Shown: positions 1 through 6,764 of the stretch, one piece after another
Layout of the letters: each line of letters starts with the position of its first letter
Position numbering within the stretch: position 1 is the first letter of the stretch
Assembly (NCBI GenBank): GCA_934667065.1
Contig: CAKULD010000002.1
Location: 124,001-188,000, forward strand
Origin: an uncultured Collinsella sp.
GTDB lineage: Bacteria; Actinomycetota; Coriobacteriia; Coriobacteriales; Coriobacteriaceae
Reading direction: 5' to 3'
DNA length: 64,000 bases
Position numbers and translations under genes: made by a program
The notes under the pieces: generated by a model
What the model was told of the DNA's origin: nothing
The model's input: the letters and a program-made list of their open reading frames with translations, nothing else
The model's database searches: none

Positions 1-689
1 GAGCTCATGCCCGAGGTGAAGAGCAGTGCTGCGGCCTCGCCAAACACGCGACCGGCCGAAAGCACAATGCCGGTCACGATGGCGGGCATGGCCTCGGGAA
101 TCAGGATGTGCAGCGTGGCCTCCCAGCGGGTGAGGCCCATGGCCAAGCACGCATCGCGCTGGGCCTGCGGCACATCCTCGAGCGCCTGCTGAATCACGCG
201 CACCAGGATGGGGATGTTGAACATGGTGAGTGCGACGGCGCCGGAGATGATGGAGTACTTCCAGCCCAGCTGCACCGAGAACACCAGGAATCCGAACATG
301 CCGACAACGATGGAAGGCAGCGAGGACAGCGTCTCGATGGCGGTGGAGGCGATGTCGCGGATGGGGCCGTCGGGTGCGTACTCGACCAGGAAGACCGCGC
401 CGCCCAGGCTGATGGGCACCGAGATGACCAAGGTGATCAGCAGCAGGTAGAACGAGTCGAACAGCTGGTAGAGCACGCCGCCCTGGGTGCCGTTTGCGCG
501 CGACGGCTCCGTGAGGAAGCCCGGTTTGAACAGCGTCGAGACGCCTTCGAACAGGATGTAGGCCACCATGGAAACGACGATGAGCATGACGATGGCGACG
601 ATTGCCGTCAACACGCCCGTGGCGATGCGGTCCTGTTTTTGGACACGCCCGAGTCTCGCCTCGTCGATATGGATGCGCGTGCTAGCCAC
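1..689 (-). CDS. pstA: Phosphate ABC transporter permease PstA (3' end outside window)
   Basis: Second membrane-spanning subunit of the high-affinity phosphate importer; it pairs with PstC in the cytoplasmic membrane. I read the frame on the minus strand from a GTG at 689 (MASTRIHIDEARLGR...) to the window edge. It shows a first hydrophobic segment near residues 25-48, several further membrane segments, and the permease coupling loop (QRDACLAMGLTRWEATLHIL) near residues 175-195, which binds the ATPase PstB. The GTG lies inside the end of pstC, overlapping it by 8 bases, so the two are translationally coupled. About 230 residues are visible and the C-terminus is missing. pstB and phoU would be expected beyond the edge. 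Confidence 0.93.
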   Translation of the reverse strand, partial: MASTRIHIDEARLGRVQKQDRIATGVLTAIVAIVMLIVVSMVAYILFEGVSTLFKPGFLTEPSRANGTQGGVLYQLFDSFYLLLITLVISVPISLGGAVFLVEYAPDGPIRDIASTAIETLSSLPSIVVGMFGFLVFSVQLGWKYSIISGAVALTMFNIPILVRVIQQALEDVPQAQRDACLAMGLTRWEATLHILIPEAMPAIVTGIVLSAGRVFGEAAALLFTSGMS

Positions 690-1590
690 GAGCCTTCGCC
701 CCCTTGCGGCCAATGAGATGGATGATCAAGATGAAGATGAGGCTCATGCCCATCAGCAGCAGACCGAGTGCCCACAGAACGTCGTCTTGGGCCGAGCCCT
801 CGGCATAGACTGCCATGGACGTGGTGAGCGTGGTCGTGATGGTCGAAGCCGGCGACAACAGCGACGTCGGCATGGCCTCGATACCGCCGATAACCATGCG
901 CACGGCAAGCGTCTCGCCAAAGGCGCGGGTCATACCAAGGATGACTGCGGTCATGAGCGACGGCATGGCGGACTTGAGCACCACGTGCCAGATGGTCTGC
1001 CAGCGGGTGTAGCCCAGCGCGAGCGAGCCCTGGCGGTAGCTGTCGGGCACGGCGCGCAGGCCGTCGACCGAAAGCGTGGTCATGGTCGGCAGGATCATAA
1101 CGGCCAGCACGATAGCGCCGGGCAGGATGCCCAGGCCCGTACTCACGTGGAAGACGCTCTTCATGAGGCCAACGACCACGTGAAAACCAATCAGGCCAAA
1201 GACGACCGAGGGAATACCGGTCAAAAGCTCAATGAGCGGCTGGAAGATCTTGGAGCCAAACTTAGGGCTAATCTCGACCGCGAAGATGGCAGAGCCGATG
1301 GCGATGGGCAGTGCGATGAGCGTGGAGAGCACCATAACCGCAAACGAGGTGACGATCAGGGGCAGGGCACCGGTATAGGGCAGGCCGTTTTCGGCCGTGT
1401 TGGCCAGGTCCCACTTGGTACCGGTGAAAAACTCGACGACCGAGACGCCGTCCTTGACAAAAGCCGAGAGGCCCTTTTGGGCGACCATGAAGATGAGCGC
1501 GGCAACAACAAGCGTCACGAGCGCTACGCACGCGCCCGTGACGCCCAGGCCCACGTTCTCAAGGTCGCGCTTTGGCAGCTGTTTTGCCAT
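682..1590 (-). CDS. pstC: Phosphate ABC transporter permease PstC
   Basis: Membrane permease of the Pst phosphate importer, 302 aa, the usual length. The first transmembrane helix is at about residues 15-37, with further helices at about 75-105, 120-145 and 155-175. The EAA coupling loop is near residues 177-210 (DGLRAVPDSYRQGSLALGY and following). The ATG at 1590 is preceded by GGAAAGG at a good distance. It sits 25 bp downstream of pstS and overlaps pstA by 8 bases, so pstS-pstC-pstA form one minus-strand operon. Expression is normally induced by phosphate starvation; I could not recognise a Pho box with confidence. Confidence 0.95.
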   Translation of the reverse strand: MAKQLPKRDLENVGLGVTGACVALVTLVVAALIFMVAQKGLSAFVKDGVSVVEFFTGTKWDLANTAENGLPYTGALPLIVTSFAVMVLSTLIALPIAIGSAIFAVEISPKFGSKIFQPLIELLTGIPSVVFGLIGFHVVVGLMKSVFHVSTGLGILPGAIVLAVMILPTMTTLSVDGLRAVPDSYRQGSLALGYTRWQTIWHVVLKSAMPSLMTAVILGMTRAFGETLAVRMVIGGIEAMPTSLLSPASTITTTLTTSMAVYAEGSAQDDVLWALGLLLMGMSLIFILIIHLIGRKGAKARG

Positions 1591-1615
1591 TGCAAACCTT
1601 TCCGGGGGCGAATAA

Positions 1616-2554
1616 TTACTTGGAGGAAACCTTGCCGCTGGCGTCCTTGACGACCTTCATGGCAGAGACGGGGATAAAGCCCTGCTCCTCGACGAGCTTG
1701 CCCTGGACGTCGTCGGAAAGCATGAACTCCAGGAAGGCCGTGGTGGCCTCGTCGGCGTCCTTGGAGCAGTACATGTGCTCGGTCGCCCAGATCTTGAAGG
1801 AGTCGTCGGTGACGTTTTCGCTCTTGGGCTCGACGCCCTCGACCTTGATGGCGTTGAACTTTGAGTCGTCGAAGTGCGAGAAGTCGAGGTAGGAGATGGC
1901 GTTGTCGGTGCTGGCCATCTGAGTCTGGACGTCGCCGGACTTGTCGAGCTCGGCATCGCCCTTAAAGTCGACGGCCTCGTCGCCAAAGACGGCGGCCTCG
2001 AAGGTGGCGCGGGTGCCGGAGCCGGCCTTGCGGTTGAGGACGACGATGGTAGCGTCGTCACCGCCGACCTCCTTCCAGTTGGTGATCTGGCCGGAGAAGA
2101 TGCCCTTGAGCTGCTCGAGAGACAGGTCGTCGACCTTGACGTTCTTGGAGACGACGGGGCCCATGCCCACGACGGCGACCTCGTGGTCAACGAGGTTCTT
2201 GACCTGGTCGGCCTCGAGCTTGGTCTCGGCGAAGACGTCGGAGTTACCGATGGTGACGGTACCGGCGGCGACAGCGGTCAGGCCCTTGCCCGAACCGTTG
2301 CCCGAGCCGGAGATGGAGACATCGGGGTTGGCGTCCATGAACTTCTCGGCAGCAGCCTCGACGAGAGCCTGGAACGAAGAGGCGCCGTCGTAGGTCACCT
2401 CGCCGGAGACGGACTCGGCAGCGGCAGCGCTACCCTCGGCAGCGGTGTCGGCGGCGTTAGAGCCACCGCAACCAACGAGACCGAGACCGACGATGCTGGC
2501 AAGACCACCAGCGAGGCCGAGGAACTGACGACGAGAATAAGCCTGATCGAGCAT
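1616..2554 (-). CDS. pstS: Phosphate-binding lipoprotein PstS
   Basis: Extracytoplasmic phosphate receptor that feeds PstCA. From the ATG at 2554 the protein is 312 aa. This start is preferred over an upstream ATG at 2587 because GAAAGGAAG lies just before it and because it places the signal peptide correctly. The N-terminus has a twin-arginine-like SRRQFLG followed by a hydrophobic stretch and a lipobox ending in Cys (LVGC), so it is probably a membrane-anchored lipoprotein exported folded by Tat. The mature part carries the phosphate-binding family landmarks: SGNGSGKG near the start, RKAGSGTR in the middle, and a conserved C-terminal GFIPVSA. First gene of the pst operon. Confidence 0.93.
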   Translation of the reverse strand: MLDQAYSRRQFLGLAGGLASIVGLGLVGCGGSNAADTAAEGSAAAAESVSGEVTYDGASSFQALVEAAAEKFMDANPDVSISGSGNGSGKGLTAVAAGTVTIGNSDVFAETKLEADQVKNLVDHEVAVVGMGPVVSKNVKVDDLSLEQLKGIFSGQITNWKEVGGDDATIVVLNRKAGSGTRATFEAAVFGDEAVDFKGDAELDKSGDVQTQMASTDNAISYLDFSHFDDSKFNAIKVEGVEPKSENVTDDSFKIWATEHMYCSKDADEATTAFLEFMLSDDVQGKLVEEQGFIPVSAMKVVKDASGKVSSK

Positions 2555-2756
2555 GATCTTCCTTTCATACATGCGACTCGCGGACACCCTGCCCGCTTTG
2601 CTGTTTGGAAAGATACGACCTCGATCGGATGGCAGCCGCGCCAGCTGCGGTTTCTTACGGGCATCTGATAGACCCTTACCGCAAGCGCGGCTCAGCCTTT
2701 ACAAACGAATAACAATCCCCACCCCAACCATGGCACGCCTTTTACACCGACTAAAG

Positions 2757-2825
2757 AAGTTGCGGTGAAATAGTTCCTGTTTGGCCGCCAAACAGCCGAT
2801 TCTAGGAACTATTCCACCGCAACTT
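2757..2825. repeat. Family A palindromic repeat, copy A1
   Basis: Arms of 21 bp (2757-2777 and 2805-2825) begin and end with AAGTTGCGGTG / CACCGCAACTT. The loop holds a second hairpin, TGTTTGG-CCG-CCAAACA. The long arms differ at one position (GTGAAATAG against GTGGAATAG when aligned). The same element recurs at 6174, 9736, 16152 and at the right edge. This copy lies between the pst operon and the dipeptidase gene. No open reading frame is associated. Confidence 0.9.
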
Positions 2826-2830
2826 ATAGA

Positions 2831-2854
2831 AGCCCGGGGCCGAAGCACCGGGCT
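2831..2854. other. Short hairpin between A1 and E1
   Basis: Arms AGCCCGG (2831-2837) and CCGGGCT (2848-2854) around a GC-rich loop. Neither strand has a clear T-run after it, so I do not call it an intrinsic terminator, though it could end or protect the dipeptidase transcript. The rest of the 2588-2987 gap holds repeats A1 and E1 and presumably the pst promoter. Confidence 0.5.
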
Positions 2855-2887
2855 CGTAATGCAAGTTTGTATCCAAGCAAAATGTTG

Positions 2888-2988
2888 GGGTTTCCCAGGT
2901 GCCCGAGATTGCCCCGAAAGAGGAGCGCCGCGTACTTTGGTACGCAAGCGACGGTTTGAGGGGCAAGGTCGGGTGCCTGGGGAAACCC
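2888..2988 (-). repeat. Family E nested hairpin, copy E1
   Basis: A 101-bp element that folds almost end to end. The outer arms start GGGTTTCCC at 2888 and end GGGAAACCC at 2988. The middle arms are GCCCC / GGGGC. The inner arms run GAAAGAGGAGCGCCGCGTAC to GTACGCAAGCGACGGTTTGA with loop TTTG. The inner core is identical to that of copy E4 at 53732-53776, but the outer arms are unrelated. The last base is the first plus-strand base of the dipeptidase stop codon. It lacks the conserved flanks and tail hairpin of E2-E4. Confidence 0.85.
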
Positions 2989-4424
2989 TACAGTTCAAGT
3001 TCGTTGAGACGGAGGATTGCCACGATATAGATCTCGAGCGCCTGCTTGAGCTGGTCCTCGTTGGCGCACTCGTTGGGGCCGTGCATCTGGCCGCCCCACG
3101 CGGGCAGTTCCAGGCCGGTCTCCTCGGGGCCAAACGACACGGCGCGGGCAAAGTTGCGCGCGTACGTGCCGCCGCCCATGGCAAAGGGCTCGGCATGCTT
3201 GCCCGTAAACTCGTTATAGGTGTCGATAAGCGCCTTCACGGCCGGGTCGTCGGCCGAAACCGAGAACGGCACCTTGGCGCGACCCACGTGATACGTCACG
3301 CCAAAGCGGCCCACGAGCGGCTCGAGCTGCTCGCACATGGTATCGGCACTCGTGCTATCGGGGAAACGCACGTCGATGACCTGCTCAATGTGGCCATCCA
3401 CCACGCGGATGACGCCGGGGTTGCAGGTGAGCGGGCCAAACGCCGTGCTCGTCGCATCAATCCCCAAGCCGCGGCCATAGGCATCCGCGTGCGCAAAGGC
3501 CAAAAACTTGACGAACTCGTGCTCGGCAGGCGTCAGTAGGCGCTCGCCGCGGGCGCCAAACGCGTCCTCGGCCTCGCGCAGATACGTCACGATCAGGCCG
3601 ACGGCATTGATCGTGCCCTCGGGCATCGAGGCATGGCCACCGATGCCGTGGGCGAAAATCTGCGCATGACCGTTGTCGAGCGCCGTAATCTCCAGGCGGT
3701 CGGCGTTCTCGACCGGCGCCGGCAGCTCGTCGACGGCAATCGCAAGCTCGCAGATAGACTGCGAAGGAATAGCGTTGGTCGCCTCGGCACCGCTCCACGA
3801 CACGATACGCCCGCCATCGATCCTAGGGCTCACGAACGTCGCCTCAAACTGGCCCTTCTCGGCATTGCAGACCGGGAACTCGGCATCGGGCGTAAACAGG
3901 AAATCGGGGTTGGGGTAGTTCTCCAGGTAATGGTGAACGTCGGACATGCCCACTTCTTCATCGCAGCCCAGCAGCGCGCGGAAGGTATAGCGCGGGGTAA
4001 TGCCGTGCTTGAGCAGGTAGGCGCCGGCGTAGAGCGACAGCACGGCCGGACCCTTGTCGTCAATCACGCCGCGGCCGAGCAGCCAGCCCTCGCGACGCTC
4101 CATCGCAAACGGATCGGTGTTCCAACCGGGGCCGGCGGGAACCACGTCCACGTGGCAGATGGTCGCGAGTTGCTTGTCGCCGCGACCCGGGATATCGGCA
4201 ATACCCACATAGCCCTCGTCGTCGCTCGTCTGGTAGCCGAGCTTTTGCGCAATGCCGAGCGCGCAGTCGAGCGCGTCACGCACCGGTCGGCCAAACGGCG
4301 CGCCGGGCTCCGCATTGGCAGAAACCGCCACGGACGGATAACTCACCAACCGCTCAATATCGGCGACGACATCCTCCCAGACCTCGTCGACATACTCAGC
4401 AACGCTCTGCTCAACCTGGTTCAT
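2988..4424 (-). CDS. M20 family metallopeptidase (PepV/Sapep-like dipeptidase)
   Basis: Probable cytoplasmic zinc dipeptidase, 478 aa. Metal ligands of the M20 family are visible: His91 in the CHVDVVPAG motif, Asp122 in GRGVIDDKG, the catalytic Glu near 156 in CDEEVGMSD, Asp180 in TPDAEFP, and a late His in MHGPNE. The DEEVGMSD and DAEFP motifs fit the PepV/Sapep branch that removes N-terminal residues from di- and tripeptides. The start at 4424 is chosen over 4469 because AAGGAGG lies 7 bases before it. A HAD phosphatase gene lies just upstream on the same strand, 54 bp away. The exact substrate cannot be read from sequence. Confidence 0.88.
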   Translation of the reverse strand: MNQVEQSVAEYVDEVWEDVVADIERLVSYPSVAVSANAEPGAPFGRPVRDALDCALGIAQKLGYQTSDDEGYVGIADIPGRGDKQLATICHVDVVPAGPGWNTDPFAMERREGWLLGRGVIDDKGPAVLSLYAGAYLLKHGITPRYTFRALLGCDEEVGMSDVHHYLENYPNPDFLFTPDAEFPVCNAEKGQFEATFVSPRIDGGRIVSWSGAEATNAIPSQSICELAIAVDELPAPVENADRLEITALDNGHAQIFAHGIGGHASMPEGTINAVGLIVTYLREAEDAFGARGERLLTPAEHEFVKFLAFAHADAYGRGLGIDATSTAFGPLTCNPGVIRVVDGHIEQVIDVRFPDSTSADTMCEQLEPLVGRFGVTYHVGRAKVPFSVSADDPAVKALIDTYNEFTGKHAEPFAMGGGTYARNFARAVSFGPEETGLELPAWGGQMHGPNECANEDQLKQALEIYIVAILRLNELEL

Positions 4425-4478
4425 ATGCAACCTCCTTACCAATGAGGGGCAGGCGAGCCCGTCCCTCACATAAAGCTC

Positions 4479-5141
4479 TTATATAGCGAAAAGTTTAGCA
4501 AGCTCGGCCACCGAGTGCACCACGGCATCGGCGCCCGCCGCCTCGTGCTCACCCGGAGCCGCCGCGCCCGAATAGATGCCGATGCACGGCACGCCCATCG
4601 CGTGCGCACCCTCCACATCGTTAAAGCGATCGCCGATCATCACGGCATCACCGGCACTCGCGCCAAGTGCCGCCAGCGCATCGCGAACAGAATCGGCCTT
4701 GGTCTCGCGCCCCTGCGGTGGGTTCATGCCAACGACCGCCTCAAACTGTGAAAGCCCCAACTCGTGCACCATGTCGATGCATTTCGCCTCCATGCGCGAC
4801 GTCGCCACGGCCATACGATGTCCTTGGCTGGCCAGACCGTCAAGCAGCTCCGAAATCCCCTCAAACACGGGATACTCATCCGGCCCCAGCTCATCAAAAA
4901 AGGCACGATACTCGTCGGCCACCACGAGCGATTCCTCGCGCGAGAAGCCATAGAAGTCGTGGAAGCTCTTCCACAGCGGAGGCCCAATCATACGGCGCAA
5001 ATCACCCATCTGCGCTTCCGAAAACCCGCGCGCGGCGAGCGTTTTGCGCGTCGAGGTCATCACCGCCCGACCCGTGTCGGCCACCGTGCCGTCAAAATCG
5101 AACAGCACAACCGGCCGCTCACATAGCTGTAATGCCGCCAT
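4479..5141 (-). CDS. HAD-superfamily phosphatase (phosphoglycolate phosphatase-like)
   Basis: Soluble HAD hydrolase of 220 aa. Motif I is DFDGT with nucleophile Asp15 and acid/base Asp17. Motif II is the VATSR stretch, motif III is the Lys in GRETKADS, and motif IV is MIGDRFNDVEGA. A helical cap domain lies between motifs I and II, as in phosphoglycolate phosphatase and PpaX. Two closely spaced ATGs exist; 5141 is preferred because AAGAGG sits 7 bases before it, against none for 5147. It precedes the dipeptidase gene on the same strand and may be cotranscribed with it. Substrate unknown: phosphoglycolate or a nucleotide are the usual guesses. Confidence 0.85.
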   Translation of the reverse strand: MAALQLCERPVVLFDFDGTVADTGRAVMTSTRKTLAARGFSEAQMGDLRRMIGPPLWKSFHDFYGFSREESLVVADEYRAFFDELGPDEYPVFEGISELLDGLASQGHRMAVATSRMEAKCIDMVHELGLSQFEAVVGMNPPQGRETKADSVRDALAALGASAGDAVMIGDRFNDVEGAHAMGVPCIGIYSGAAAPGEHEAAGADAVVHSVAELAKLFAI

Positions 5142-5297
5142 GGGCATCCCTCTTCCCCAGTTGACGATTTCCACACCGCCGCTTCAAACTGTTGACTATT
5201 CAACAAATATAGCTGGCAATGTGGAACAACTCCACTATACTTGACGCACTTTGCTCTCAATCGGCGGCGCCCAGGCGCCCCAACGAAAGGTGCAATT

Positions 5298-6158
5298 ATG
5301 TCTTTTGCCATCATAACCGACTCCACGTCGGACATCTCCCCCGCCCGCGCCCAAGAGCTCGGCATTTACGTGATTCCGCTACACGTGATTATCGAAGGCG
5401 AGGACCTGCTCGACCAGGTGCAGATCACCGCCGAGGAGTACGTCGCCCGCATGGCCGGCTCCGAGCAGCTGCCACACACCTCGCAGCCGAGCGCCGGCGA
5501 GTTCAAGGAGCTCTTCGATCGCGTGCGCGCCGACGGCCACGACAGCGCGATCTTTATCTCGCTGTGCAGTGAGTGGTCGGCCTGCTACGCCAACGCGTGC
5601 CAGGTGGCCGATACCCACGAGCTCGACGTGCGCTGCATCGATTCGCGCACCGGCTCGGGCGCCGAGGGCCTGCTGGTGGAGTACGCACTCGCTATGCGCG
5701 AAGACGGTCGCAGCCTGGACGAGACCGAGGCGCAAATCCGCGCAACGCTACCCGACGCCCATCTGCTGCTGATCCCGCGCACGCTCGAGAACCTCGTTAA
5801 GAACGGTCGCGCCCCCAAGCTCGCGGGCCAGCTCACGCAGATGCTCAACATTCGCCTGGCCGTTTCGCCGGAATGGCAGTCGGGCGAGATCAAGGCCATC
5901 AAGAAGGGCCGCGGCGCCAAGCGCATCGTCGCCAACACCATGGCCGACTGCCTCGCGTTTTTGGCAGAGCACCCGGGTTCGAGCGTACGCGTACTCACGA
6001 CCGGCGCCGCCGAGGAGCAAGAGCTCGTCAATGAGGCGCTCGCGGGCCAGGACTACGTCGACGCCGGCACCGGCCCCATCGGCTGCACCATCGCGACCCA
6101 CGTGGGCGTCGACGCCATCGCCATCAGCTACTGCCCCCGCTACCAGCCCACCCGCTAG
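5298..6158 (+). CDS. DegV family fatty-acid-binding protein (FakB-like)
   Basis: DegV-fold protein of 286 aa. The family binds a fatty acid and presents it to the kinase FakA for phosphorylation. Visible landmarks are the N-terminal ITDSTSDIS, the TSQPSAGEF segment, the DSRTGSGAEGLLVEYA segment and a C-terminal GPIGCTIATHVGVDAI. GAAAGG precedes the ATG at 5298; the ATG at 5241 lacks such a site. It is divergent from the HAD gene, with a 156-bp gap holding a TGTTGA-CTAT-TCAACA inverted repeat at about 5190-5205 that could be an operator. Its stop codon is 3 bp before the direct repeat that bounds the TOTE cassette. A second DegV gene is at 23905. Confidence 0.9.
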   Translation: MSFAIITDSTSDISPARAQELGIYVIPLHVIIEGEDLLDQVQITAEEYVARMAGSEQLPHTSQPSAGEFKELFDRVRADGHDSAIFISLCSEWSACYANACQVADTHELDVRCIDSRTGSGAEGLLVEYALAMREDGRSLDETEAQIRATLPDAHLLLIPRTLENLVKNGRAPKLAGQLTQMLNIRLAVSPEWQSGEIKAIKKGRGAKRIVANTMADCLAFLAEHPGSSVRVLTTGAAEEQELVNEALAGQDYVDAGTGPIGCTIATHVGVDAIAISYCPRYQPTR

Positions 6159-6161
6159 GGG

Positions 6162-6239
6162 CACCCCCATCACTTGCGGTGAAATAGGGACCGCCTTTGG
6201 CTTATCAGCCGCAAATTAATCCCTATTCCACCGCAACTT
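6162..6239 (+). repeat. Left 78-bp direct repeat bounding the TOTE gene (contains family A copy A2)
   Basis: This 78-bp block matches 9724-9801 at 74 of 78 positions by eye; three of the four differences cluster in the loop. Within it is family A copy A2, with arms at 6174-6190 and 6220-6236 and an inner hairpin GGCT-TATC-AGCC. It starts three bases after the DegV stop codon and its right arm runs into ACTTTA, so it may also act as that gene's transcription end. Confidence 0.92.
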
Positions 6240-6331
6240 TATTGCCGCGCGCTACCCACATACAAGATATTGCTGGCGATCGGCGCGTTCCCTGCTGTTT
6301 GGGAAGCTTTGATTGGCCCCGACGATACCCA

Positions 6332-6551
6332 GTGGTCAAAAAATGGCAAATATGAGTACTGTCACAATTTTAGTAACAGCAAAATCTAGCTGAAATTGCC
6401 CGCTTTCACCGATTTCAAGCTTCATAAAGCCCCATATCGTCGTGTTTAGGGGGTTGAATATACTAAAAAACAGTCAATTGGTCTTAAATGCTTCTCAAAT
6501 GATATGAGACTATCCCAGCAACAGTACTCATATTTGCCATTTTTTGACCAC
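6332..6551. repeat. Family B element, copy B1 (31-bp terminal inverted repeats)
   Basis: A 220-bp AT-rich element bounded by perfect 31-bp inverted repeats (6332-6362 and 6521-6551). The arms contain GTGGTCAAAAAATGGC and end ATGAGTACTGT. The 158-bp interior has no convincing reading frame. A second copy lies at 37318-37547. It sits between the left direct repeat and the TOTE gene. The remainder of 6240-6764 shows no other feature apart from a short in-frame remnant upstream of the TOTE start. Confidence 0.9.
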
Positions 6552-6764
6552 CGGGTCCGAATGAAGCCCGCTCTTTACGCCTCCGGCTACCTGCATGACC
6601 TCAAATCCTGATTATCAAGGGCCCTCGCGCGCCCTGACATCGACCAAAAGTCGCTCGCGGAATAATCCCTCGCCATTAGCGAACTTGAATCGAAATTTGA
6701 TATCCCGAATAGTCGCAATGCCGTACCCTCTTCTCAGCAACTCCAATTCAAGAATGGCATTCAA

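Noticed and set aside
6240..6331. Possible small gene between the left repeat and B1
   Set aside because: No frame longer than about 25 codons with a start and ribosome-binding site.
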